This document shows positions 7,742 through 14,637 of a stretch of DNA of 31,316 bases, one piece after another. This stretch comes from Fodinibius sp050117475. Its GTDB lineage: Bacteria > Bacteroidota > Rhodothermia > Balneolales > Balneolaceae. Where the stretch lies: positions 1 to 31,316 of the forward strand of contig JASFMR010000039.1 of the NCBI GenBank assembly GCA_050117475.1, in the 5' to 3' direction. Numbering within the stretch: position 1 is the stretch's first letter; each line of letters starts with the position of its first letter. The notes under the pieces were generated by a model. It was not told the origin of the DNA and searched no databases. It saw nothing but the letters and a program-made list of their open reading frames with translations. The position numbers and the translations under genes are program-made.

Positions 7742-8065
7742 TTAAGCCATTAATGGAGGAGAGCGGCCCAGAACGGGCGTAAAAAATGCTTTATCAATAG
7801 ATGGGGTTTCCGATTGCTGGACTACATGATAACGAGTGAAATTATGCTCAATGCTGAGGAGCGGCTCAGCAACGGCCCCGAACAAATAGCCGCAAATTGG
7901 ACAATCGGAGGAGCTAACCCGAAGGTTTGTCCCTGTATTAGCTTGTTTTTGCGAATGGTTCCACTGGAAATGATGATGGGAGTGGAGCGTAAATAAAGTC
8001 ATGCTTGTGCTCAAAAGCACAATGAAAAATGAAGCAAGAACCTTATGTTTGTTCCGCAAGTCCAT
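7742..8065 (-). CDS. Small His/Cys-rich membrane-anchored protein
   Basis: A 107-residue protein from the ATG at 8065. A longer reading to 8101 would need a TTG start and adds 12 unremarkable residues. An N-terminal hydrophobic helix (about 9-28) is an anchor or signal. It is followed at once by LHSHHHFQWNHSQ, four His in six residues, and later by DCPICGYLFGA, a CxxC pair. No named function is certain. The layout resembles DUF2946-type and other small metal-handling proteins seen with metal-import genes. It is the first gene of the minus-strand metal operon, 73 nt before the porin. A role as a metal sensor, chaperone or periplasmic buffer for Zn is an inference from the His and Cys residues and the operon position. 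Confidence 0.7.
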   Translation of the reverse strand: MDLRNKHKVLASFFIVLLSTSMTLFTLHSHHHFQWNHSQKQANTGTNLRVSSSDCPICGYLFGAVAEPLLSIEHNFTRYHVVQQSETPSIDKAFFTPVLGRSPPLMA

Positions 8066-8102
8066 AAAAAAGAAATTAACGGAAGTTAGATATTTCTGCA
8101 AC

Positions 8103-8224
8103 TTAACAATCGTTAAAAATTATTACAGGGTAAGAAAAGTTTTCCAGACCGCATCAACCAAACCGGCAGGACTGTCAGCGTATGTAACATATTATGAGCA
8201 AGTCGATATTTGTTAATTTTTAAC
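8103..8224. promoter_or_regulatory. Divergent control region with three palindromes
   Basis: This lies between the minus-strand metal operon and the plus-strand 8291 gene. It holds TTAAC-AATC-GTTAA (8103-8116), TATGT-A-ACATA (8181-8191) and GTTAA-TTT-TTAAC (8212-8224). The first and third share the GTTAA half-site and could be operators for one dimeric regulator such as a Zur/Fur protein. No regulator gene is nearby. Palindromes are seen directly; the role is inferred. Confidence 0.4.
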
Positions 8225-8290
8225 TAAATTAGTAAGAATGATTCCCTTTAGTTAGTCTGATAGAAGTGAACTAATTTTGGAGAAGATGCT

Positions 8291-8644
8291 ATGGTAGAAT
8301 TATTTGAAATGGCCCGAGCCTGGTTTTTTGGGCTGGGAGAACAGTATGGGATAAATCCCATTATTTTTGGGAGTATTTATATCGGGGCCATTCCGTTTTT
8401 TTCACTTTCAATTACTTGGCTGATACGGAATTATCGGAGAAATAGGCCGATTGTTCTTCCGGCTTTAAGTTCTGCTTTCTTTTTTATTTCAGCTTACTTA
8501 TACCTCATTTTTGCCGGAAATAACGTGCCATGGTGGGTGTATTCTGTAGTTGTATTGATGATTCTTCTGGGCGGCTGGTCTACATTTAGAAAGGTTCGCA
8601 GGCAGGTGAATAGGATGGGCAAGGATATTTTTACCAATGAGTAA
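8291..8644 (+). CDS. Small three-helix inner-membrane protein, unknown
   Basis: A 117-residue protein that I do not recognise. Three hydrophobic helices are visible at about 23-45, 53-75 and 80-97, joined by a basic loop (RNYRRNRP) and followed by a basic tail (RKVRRQVNRMGK). By the positive-inside rule the loop and the tail face the cytoplasm. A GGAG at 8279-8282 serves the ATG at 8291. An earlier ATG at 8286 runs into a stop after three codons. The last eight bases overlap the start of the flavoprotein gene, so the two are translationally coupled. This suggests that the membrane protein supports or anchors the oxidoreductase. Confidence 0.78.
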   Translation: MVELFEMARAWFFGLGEQYGINPIIFGSIYIGAIPFFSLSITWLIRNYRRNRPIVLPALSSAFFFISAYLYLIFAGNNVPWWVYSVVVLMILLGGWSTFRKVRRQVNRMGKDIFTNE

Positions 8645-10121
8645 ATACGATTTTGATGCAGTTATTATAGGCGGCGGGGCAGCGGGACTAACGGCATCGG
8701 GTATGGCGGCTAATTTTGGCGCAAGAACGATGATGGTGGAGCGTGATCGTTTGGGCGGTGATTGTACATGGACAGGTTGTGTGCCAAGTAAGATACTTCT
8801 AAAAGCAGGAAAAGTTGCCTGGCAAATCAGGGAGGCCGGTAAATACGGGCTCACAGATAATGAACCCGAGATTAACTTTCACAAACTCATTGAACATCTC
8901 CATGAGCGTCGGCAGGAAATATACGATGAAGCGGACAGCCCGCATATTTATGAAGGAATGGGCATTGCGGTTGTTTCGGGAGCGGCAGAATTTATTAACA
9001 GCCATGAAGTTAAGATAAAAGAAAAGGATGGGAATGAACAAAGGGTTTCATCCCGCTACTTTTTTATTTGTGCCGGTTCCAGACCTTCTGTACCTCCTAT
9101 CGAGGGGATTGATACCATACCTTATTTGACGAGCGACACTTTATTTGAAATTGACAACCTGCCGGATGAGTTAGTCATCATCGGGGCTGGTCCCATTGGT
9201 ACCGAAATGGCCCAGGCCATGAACAGGCTTGGGGCTAATGTTACGGTCGTTGATATGATGGATCGAATTATGATAAATGACGACACCGAGTTAACAGGAT
9301 TGCTACAGGATAAGCTTGAGAGCGAAGGCATACATTATATTCTTGATGCGAATGTACAACGTGCAAATCGGGGGAAGGGGAAAACTTTGGTAACATTAAT
9401 TGAAAAAAAGGAAGGAAAGAAACAGCTTAGCGCAGATCAAATTTTGCTGGCAGCCGGAAGACGGCCTAACATAGAAAGCCTGGGATTGGATGCTGCAGGA
9501 ATCCGTTATTCTCCCAAGGGTATCGAAGTCAACAATAAATGTCAGACCAGCCAGTCTCATATTTATGCCTGTGGAGATATTACAGGCCGTTATCAATTTA
9601 CACACATGTCGGAGCATATGGCGAAAGTGGCTGTTACGAATGCATTGGTTAAGTTTCCCATGAAGATTGATTCCGATCATGTTCCCTGGGTTACTTTTAC
9701 CGATCCCGAACTGGGGCACCTGGGTGCAACTCAGGAACAGCTTGATGAAGAGGGGAGAAGTTATGAGACCTACCGCTTTCCATATACCAAAATTGATCGG
9801 GCACTAACAGATTCGGAAGCAGAAGGAGTTATTAAGATTTATGCTAAAAAATGGAGCGGCACGATTTTGGGTGTTGATATTCTGGGGGTACATGCCGGAG
9901 AGCTGATTTCTGAATATGCTGTGGCTATGAAAAATGGGGTATCATTGAGAAATATTGCTGATACCATTCACCCTTATCCGAGCTATGGTTTAGGGGCACG
10001 CAGGGCGGCCGATCAGTGGTACATAAAGAATCAAACCGAATGGCAAGTCAGACTAATTCAAAAAATATTCGGTTATAGAGGGGAAATACCGGATTTGAGC
10101 AATCCAGATCGGATTATCTGA
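8637..10121 (+). CDS. MerA/dihydrolipoamide dehydrogenase-like flavoprotein
   Basis: A 494-residue class I pyridine-nucleotide disulfide oxidoreductase. The FAD site GGGAAG is at 12-17. The redox disulfide is C43/C48 in GGDCTWTGCVPSK. A central GAGPIGTEMAQ binds NAD(P)H, CGDITG is the second FAD contact, and the C-terminal dimerisation domain is complete. There is no N-terminal heavy-metal domain and no C-terminal Cys pair, so it should not be called a true mercuric reductase. The catalytic His is kept (H445 in IHPYPSYG), but the position five residues on, Glu in dihydrolipoamide dehydrogenase, is Y450. No E2 or other dehydrogenase-complex gene is nearby. The substrate is unknown; a small disulfide or quinone is possible. 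It overlaps the preceding membrane-protein gene by 8 bp. Confidence 0.88.
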   Translation: MSKYDFDAVIIGGGAAGLTASGMAANFGARTMMVERDRLGGDCTWTGCVPSKILLKAGKVAWQIREAGKYGLTDNEPEINFHKLIEHLHERRQEIYDEADSPHIYEGMGIAVVSGAAEFINSHEVKIKEKDGNEQRVSSRYFFICAGSRPSVPPIEGIDTIPYLTSDTLFEIDNLPDELVIIGAGPIGTEMAQAMNRLGANVTVVDMMDRIMINDDTELTGLLQDKLESEGIHYILDANVQRANRGKGKTLVTLIEKKEGKKQLSADQILLAAGRRPNIESLGLDAAGIRYSPKGIEVNNKCQTSQSHIYACGDITGRYQFTHMSEHMAKVAVTNALVKFPMKIDSDHVPWVTFTDPELGHLGATQEQLDEEGRSYETYRFPYTKIDRALTDSEAEGVIKIYAKKWSGTILGVDILGVHAGELISEYAVAMKNGVSLRNIADTIHPYPSYGLGARRAADQWYIKNQTEWQVRLIQKIFGYRGEIPDLSNPDRII

Positions 10122-10170
10122 TAAGAAATTCAGTGGGAAAGCGGATATTTTGGAGAAAAATATTTTGGGA

Positions 10171-10347
10171 TCAGGAGAAAGCTTGTTGAAGTATAGGCCA
10201 TCCAACCGTGACAGCGAATATAAAAGCAAGTCCACTCAGCATAAACAAGTAGGAAGATTTGGTCCAACTTGGCCCCTTTTTATGGAACTTCTCTATAAGC
10301 CCACAGATAAAAAAACCGACTGAAAAACCGAAAACTAGGTAAGCCAT
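10171..10347 (-). CDS. Small 58-residue membrane protein (hypothetical)
   Basis: A short ORF from the ATG at 10347 to a TGA at 10171-10173. It encodes two hydrophobic stretches, MAYLVFGFSVGFFICGLI at the start and SYLFMLSGLAFIFAVTVGW near the end. A charged turn, EKFHKKGPSWTKSS, joins them. That helical hairpin pattern is unlike random translation and fits a small inner-membrane protein. No clear ribosome-binding site precedes it. It is convergent with the flavoprotein gene (49 nt gap) and lies between that gene and an inverted-repeat element. I do not recognise a family. It is a candidate, not a certainty. Confidence 0.5.
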   Translation of the reverse strand: MAYLVFGFSVGFFICGLIEKFHKKGPSWTKSSYLFMLSGLAFIFAVTVGWPILQQAFS

Positions 10348-10380
10348 TGGGTTAATGATTTAAAAAGTCTTTTCATTAGA

Positions 10381-10532
10381 GGGCTTTGCAAAATCATATA
10401 TAGCGTGAAATTGTCATCGCGTCCGCCAGCCGGCGGATTGGAGGGCGTGGCGATCCCTTTTGTCAGGAGATTACCGTATTTCACTTATTTTATTCACTCC
10501 ATTCGCAATGACACAGAGTTTTTGCAAAGCCC
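10381..10532. repeat. MITE-like dispersed element with 13-bp terminal inverted repeats
   Basis: A 152-bp non-coding element bounded by GGGCTTTGCAAAA (10381-10393) and its exact reverse complement (10520-10532). Inside are a second inverted pair, GTCATCGCG and CGCAATGAC, and a GC-rich hairpin, CCGCC-AGCC-GGCGG. The inner sequence resembles the dispersed palindromic repeats common in Bacteroidota-type genomes (GTCATTGCGAG...GGCAATC). It ends 13 bp before the sucD stop. No transposase is present, so movement would need an enzyme acting in trans. Confidence 0.72.
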
Positions 10533-10545
10533 CTTCATATATTAT

Positions 10546-11415
10546 CTATGAAATCAGTTCTTTGAGCGTAATACCAATTTCAGCAGGACTGTCAACAACT
10601 GTTACTCCCGCATCGCGCAGCGCTTTTTTCTTGTCATCTGCCGAACCCTGTCCTCCTGAAATGATGGCGCCAGCGTGCCCCATACGACGGCCGGGAGGGG
10701 CTGTGCTGCCTGCAATAAATGCGACAACCGGTTTATCCACATGTTCTTCTATATAAGCTGCAGCTTCTTCCTCTGCCGATCCCCCGATTTCACCAATAAG
10801 TACGATAGCTTCCGTATCAGGATCATCCTGGAACATTTTCACAGCATCAGTGTGTGTTGTTCCAATAATGGGATCGCCTCCAATGCCGATAGCAGTACTT
10901 TGTCCCAACCCGGCTTTCGTCAGCTGATCGACAGCTTCATACGTCAGTGTTCCGGAGCGGGAAATCAGTCCGACCTTTCCCTGAGTAAAGATACTGCCGG
11001 GCATGATACCAATCTTGGCTTCCCCCGGTGTGATAACTCCTGGACAATTAGGGCCTATGAGTGTAGCACCGTGGCTGTTAACGATCTGTTTAGCTGTGAT
11101 CATGTCTTTGACCGGAATACCTTCTGTAATGCAGATGATTACTTTTATACCTGCAAAAGCAGCTTCGGAGATCGCATCTCCTGCGAATGCAGGAGGCACA
11201 AAAATTACGGAGGTGTTAGCATCTTTCTTTTCGACGGCATCGGCCACAGTATTATAAACCGGGAGTCCCAAATGTTCCTGTCCGCCTTTCCCGGGAGTAA
11301 CGCCGGCCACTACATTCGTACCGTATTCAATCATTTGTTCGGCATGAAAGCTGCCTTCGCTGCCTGTAATTCCTTGTACAACTAATCGTGTGTCATTACC
11401 AACAAGTACGCTCAT
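10546..11415 (-). CDS. sucD: Succinyl-CoA synthetase alpha subunit
   Basis: A 289-residue TCA-cycle enzyme subunit that joins succinate and CoA with substrate-level formation of ATP or GTP. The CoA-binding Rossmann domain occupies residues 1-125 (QGITGSEGSFHAEQM, GVTPGKGGQ). IGPNCPGVITPGE is the conserved turn, and H247 in GRRMGHAGAIISGG is the phosphorylated active-site histidine. Length and motifs are normal for bacterial SucD. The partner beta subunit, sucC, is not beside it; the next gene upstream on this strand is the broken fasciclin gene. It is read alone, from a leader that includes a small hairpin at 11456-11471. It ends in KELIS right before the inverted-repeat element. Confidence 0.96.
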   Translation of the reverse strand: MSVLVGNDTRLVVQGITGSEGSFHAEQMIEYGTNVVAGVTPGKGGQEHLGLPVYNTVADAVEKKDANTSVIFVPPAFAGDAISEAAFAGIKVIICITEGIPVKDMITAKQIVNSHGATLIGPNCPGVITPGEAKIGIMPGSIFTQGKVGLISRSGTLTYEAVDQLTKAGLGQSTAIGIGGDPIIGTTHTDAVKMFQDDPDTEAIVLIGEIGGSAEEEAAAYIEEHVDKPVVAFIAGSTAPPGRRMGHAGAIISGGQGSADDKKKALRDAGVTVVDSPAEIGITLKELIS

Positions 11416-11455
11416 GAACTTTTCTCAATTAGATTAAACGGTTGTCGTTAAGTCG

Positions 11456-11471
11456 GTGGGAATATACCCAC
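11456..11471. promoter_or_regulatory. Small hairpin in the sucD leader
   Basis: GTGGG-AATATA-CCCAC lies 41 bp upstream of the sucD start codon. It could be an operator or an mRNA hairpin. No T-run follows on either strand, so it is not a terminator. Confidence 0.3.
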
Positions 11472-11555
11472 ATCATCATGATTTGGCAAAGACAGGATGC
11501 GATAATTTATTTAGCCAAAATGAATGAGTTGGATAGTCCTTCGGGAAAGAATATT

Positions 11556-11599
11556 CAAAAAAAGAAGGCCCGTAAAACTCACATTAAACGGACCTTCTT
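11556..11599 (-). terminator. Terminator of the fasciclin gene
   Basis: On the minus strand AAGAAGGtCCGT pairs with ACGGgCCTTCTT (12 bp including one G-T pair), with a 14-nt loop and a following run of T (A-run 11557-11563 on the plus strand). It starts 17 nt after the final TAA at 11616, which supports 11616, not 11799, as the original end of the gene. Confidence 0.88.
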
Positions 11600-11615
11600 A
11601 TGATTTTAAAGGATA

Positions 11616-12227
11616 TTATTTGGCCGGTGGACGACTGGAAGAGGGCGGCAACATTACGGTATCAATTACGTGAATGACACCGTTGGAAGCATATATATTA
11701 TTAGCAGTAACCAAAGCATAACCGTTTTCTTCGTTTCCAACCGTTAGGTCGCTCCCATCCAGCTCTACGTCAATAAACTTTTTGAGCAGCGTATTTATTT
11801 ACTGCGAACCGAAAACAGCATTAGCCGGACGCCGGCCTGGGGCTACATGATAGAGCAGAATATCTCTGACCGTCTCTTTTCCCAGGGATTGCAGTAAATC
11901 TTCCGCGGTTTGACCTTCAGACAGGAGTTTGGCGAAGGCGGCATTTGTGGGGGCAAAGACTGTGAGTTGTCGCTTTCCGTCGAGCGCTTTATCCAGGCCG
12001 GCAAAAATAACCGCCTGGGCCAGGATGGAGAAATTTTCATTCTCAGCGGCAATATCGAGAATAGTATCCCTGGCATTATTCCCCATATCATTAGGCATGG
12101 ACGTCTCTACAGCACTTGACTGAATTATTTGACGGTCAGTACTTAAATTTGCGTCTGTTACGTCATTACAGCTCGTAAGCAGCAGCGACATTCCAAGAAT
12201 CATAGCGGATAGTGTTCGAAGTAGCAT
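11616..12227 (-). pseudogene. Fasciclin-domain (FAS1) lipoprotein with in-frame TAA
   Basis: The intact reading frame would be 203 codons. A lipoprotein signal with SLLLTSC gives a lipid-modified Cys near residue 20. A FAS1 domain follows: DTILDIAAENENFSILAQAV, then LTVFAPTNAAFAKL, then LLYHVAPGRRPANAV. A TAA at 11799-11801 then ends translation after GSQ, giving a 142-residue product. Beyond it, in the same frame, the rest of the domain continues normally: LLKKFIDVELDGSDLTVG, ALVTANNIYASNGVIHVID, ending PPSSSRPPAK at a TAA at 11616. One base change (for example CAA or AAA to TAA) explains this, with no frameshift. FAS1 proteins act in surface adhesion. The truncated form lacks the last strands and the conserved VIHVID motif and probably does not fold. 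Readthrough or a sequencing error are alternatives. Confidence 0.82.
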
Positions 12228-12428
12228 AATAAACCCTCTTGTTTTTAAGTTTTAAGTTAAAAATGATTTACAATAAACTTATTTCCACCGAAAAGGTACC
12301 GTGTAAGTGATTGTATTCATTATATTTATGCATATGCATATGATATTGCTGATTGTACTGTATGGGTAGAATATTTTATGCAATCCCGATTTGCCTGTTG
12401 AAATAAAACGTAAACTTATCCTCATATT

Positions 12429-12445
12429 GAGATGAGATTCATCTC
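12429..12445. promoter_or_regulatory. Palindrome upstream of dnaG
   Basis: The perfect inverted repeat GAGATGA-GAT-TCATCTC lies 23 bp before the dnaG start codon. Its position fits an operator or a 5' mRNA hairpin that could affect primase expression. A second, AT-rich palindrome, ATGCATATGCAT, is about 90 bp further upstream in the same 241-bp gap, which otherwise shows nothing clear. Confidence 0.35.
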
Positions 12446-12468
12446 GAATTCCCTTATCATTTCTAACC

Positions 12469-14493
12469 ATGGCAGCAATGATTCCCGATGAGAAAAAAGA
12501 AGAAGTACGCGACGCGGCAGATATCGTCGAAGTGGTTGAGGATTACGTAAAGCTCAAGCGATCCGGCCGCAGCTGGAAAGGACTATGCCCGTTCCATGAC
12601 GAAAAAACGCCTTCTTTTCATGTAACGCCCGATCTGGGGATCTATAAATGCTTCGGATGCGGGGAGTCCGGCGATGTTTTCAATTTTGTGATGGAAATGG
12701 AAGGCGTGGGTTTTACCGAAGCACTGCGCTCGCTGGCTGATCGTTATGGCGTGTCTTTGCCCGAAGCCGATGATGAAGAACTGGATGAAGAACATCACTT
12801 GCGTGAGGGGATTTATCATGCACTGAAGTATGCGGGCGTATTTTTCTATCGGCATCTCATGGAAACAAAAGAGGCTCAAAAAGCACGCGACTACTTGAAT
12901 GATAGGGGCTATGATCGTACAATCATCAAGAAATACGGCCTTGGCTATGCCCCGGATGATGGAGACAAGCTGTATCGTTCGGCCATTGATTCGGGATTGA
13001 ATGAAGAATACTTGATTGAAGCCGGTTTAATAAAACCGAGTCAGCGCAATGACAGTTTTTATGACACTTTCAGGGGACGGCTGATGTTTCCGATCTTTAA
13101 CCCGTCGGGAAAAGTGATCGCCTATGCGGGACGGGTACTCGGGAAAGCTAAAAAAGCTAAATACATCAACTCACCTCAGACGAAAGTTTATAATAAGAGC
13201 GAAGTTCTTTATGGAATTAACTTTGCCAAGAATGAGATCCGCAAGATAAACGAGGTTATTCTTGTTGAAGGATATACCGATGTGATTTCATTGCAACAAT
13301 ACGGCATCGATAATGTAGTCGCTTCTAGTGGCACTTCGCTGACCCCTCAACAGATGAAACTGCTGCACCGCTATGGCGAAACAATAACAATGATTTATGA
13401 TTCTGATTCGGCGGGCCAGCGGGCGATGAAACGAGGTATTAATATTGCCTTGCGAGAGGGAATGGACGTTAAGCTTCTTGAGTTGCCTGAAGGGGAGGAT
13501 CCGGATTCCTTTGTTCGCCAGTTTGGCAGAGATTCGTTTAAAGAAATGAAACGGGAGGAGTCAGAAGATTTTTTGACTTACCAAATCAATAAAGCCAAGG
13601 ATGAGGGGCGCTGGGAGGATCCGACCGAAAAAAAGAAAGTTATTTCAGAAATCTTGGAAAGTATCGCGCACATGCCGGATCCTGTTTCTCGCGAAACTTT
13701 TGTGCAGCATTTGAACAGTAAAGCCAAGGTGGGGGATCGCGCCCTGTTTGATGAGCTTGGGAAGATCAGGAAACGGCTGAAGGATGAAAGGTTAAAAGCC
13801 AAGCGAAGGGAGAAGAGAAGGAGGGAACGGCGCCAGGAATCTCCCAAGTCGCCCGCCGCTCCGGCTCCGCATACCGTAGGATTCAATGAACAGGTTACTC
13901 ATGCGGCTACCCAAAAGCAGCCGGAGGAACTCAAGAAACGCCCTAATTACGAAAAAGAGCTGATTAGACTAATGCTGATGTATGGCCGCGATATGATAGA
14001 TTATATTGGGTCGTTGTGCAATGAAAAGCAATTTGAAGATCCACAGCTGAGGGATTTCTACCAAGACATTATCCAGCGATACAAAGAAGAGAAGGAGGTT
14101 TCGGTGGAAGCTTATGCTGAACGAGCTCATCCATATCCGAAGCTGGTTGGAGAAGTTGTACTCGAGGAACATTCTGTTAGTGAACGGCATCATGAAAAAG
14201 TAGGAGTGCAGTACAAAAAAGATAAAAATCCCTATCGGACGGCCAAAGGTGCATTAAAGGCACTGAAAATCCATTATCTTGATCGACTTCAGGTAGAACT
14301 TTATGAGCGATATAACGAGGCCGAAGGTGATGCCCGGAAGAATGTAATGAAAGCAATGAAGGAAGCGGGACGACAACGTACAATTTTGCAGCAATCTCCC
14401 ATTGATGAACTGTTTCCGGATCCCGACTCAGATGCGGCTAAAAACGTATCCGATAAGGTTTTTGAGTATAAGATGAAACATGAACGTGAATGA
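12469..14493 (+). CDS. dnaG: DNA primase
   Basis: A 674-residue replication primase that makes RNA primers at the fork. The CHC2 zinc finger has C40, H43, C61 and C64 (CPFHDEKTPSF...KCFGCGESG). The catalytic core runs to about 350. Its TOPRIM motifs are VEGYTDVISLQQYGI with E267, and YDSDSAGQRA with D311 and D313. A charged, basic linker (about 435-470, RLKAKRREKRRRERR) leads to a C-terminal helicase-interaction domain. That last part is divergent, with a long coiled-coil helix, as usual for DnaB-binding ends. The ATG at 12469 is followed by a second ATG three codons on (MIPDEKKEEVRD), where many DnaG proteins start, and either could be used. It is not in the classic rpsU-dnaG-rpoD cluster; its neighbours are the fasciclin pseudogene and suhB. 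Confidence 0.97.
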   Translation: MAAMIPDEKKEEVRDAADIVEVVEDYVKLKRSGRSWKGLCPFHDEKTPSFHVTPDLGIYKCFGCGESGDVFNFVMEMEGVGFTEALRSLADRYGVSLPEADDEELDEEHHLREGIYHALKYAGVFFYRHLMETKEAQKARDYLNDRGYDRTIIKKYGLGYAPDDGDKLYRSAIDSGLNEEYLIEAGLIKPSQRNDSFYDTFRGRLMFPIFNPSGKVIAYAGRVLGKAKKAKYINSPQTKVYNKSEVLYGINFAKNEIRKINEVILVEGYTDVISLQQYGIDNVVASSGTSLTPQQMKLLHRYGETITMIYDSDSAGQRAMKRGINIALREGMDVKLLELPEGEDPDSFVRQFGRDSFKEMKREESEDFLTYQINKAKDEGRWEDPTEKKKVISEILESIAHMPDPVSRETFVQHLNSKAKVGDRALFDELGKIRKRLKDERLKAKRREKRRRERRQESPKSPAAPAPHTVGFNEQVTHAATQKQPEELKKRPNYEKELIRLMLMYGRDMIDYIGSLCNEKQFEDPQLRDFYQDIIQRYKEEKEVSVEAYAERAHPYPKLVGEVVLEEHSVSERHHEKVGVQYKKDKNPYRTAKGALKALKIHYLDRLQVELYERYNEAEGDARKNVMKAMKEAGRQRTILQQSPIDELFPDPDSDAAKNVSDKVFEYKMKHERE

Positions 14494-14637
14494 GGTGCGA
14501 TACGAATTTTGAGGTTCTCTGTTGGATTCTAAAAATATAATCATGCCTGAACGCTGACAGCTGTCGAGGCAGAGTTATTTCAGTATCTTAGGTACAAACG
14601 TTGAAGGATTTTAAACCAATATATCCAGAATGTAAGT

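Noticed and set aside
8181..8207. Third possible ECF promoter, TGTAAC-N15-CGAT, before the 8291 gene
   Set aside because: The spacer is 15 instead of 16 and the -10 is CGAT, the TGTAAC is part of a palindrome, and the distance to the start is 83 nt. It is too weak to join the other two sites.
8637..10121. Mercuric reductase (merA)
   Set aside because: There is no N-terminal metal-binding domain, no C-terminal Cys pair, and no merR/T/P neighbours. Only the shared fold and CxxxxC motif argue for it.
10675..11385. 236-residue plus-strand ORF opposite sucD
   Set aside because: It is antisense to a complete, strongly conserved SucD, its translation is Cys/Ser/Phe-rich without domain pattern, and it has no promoter or ribosome site. 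It is a shadow of sucD codon use.
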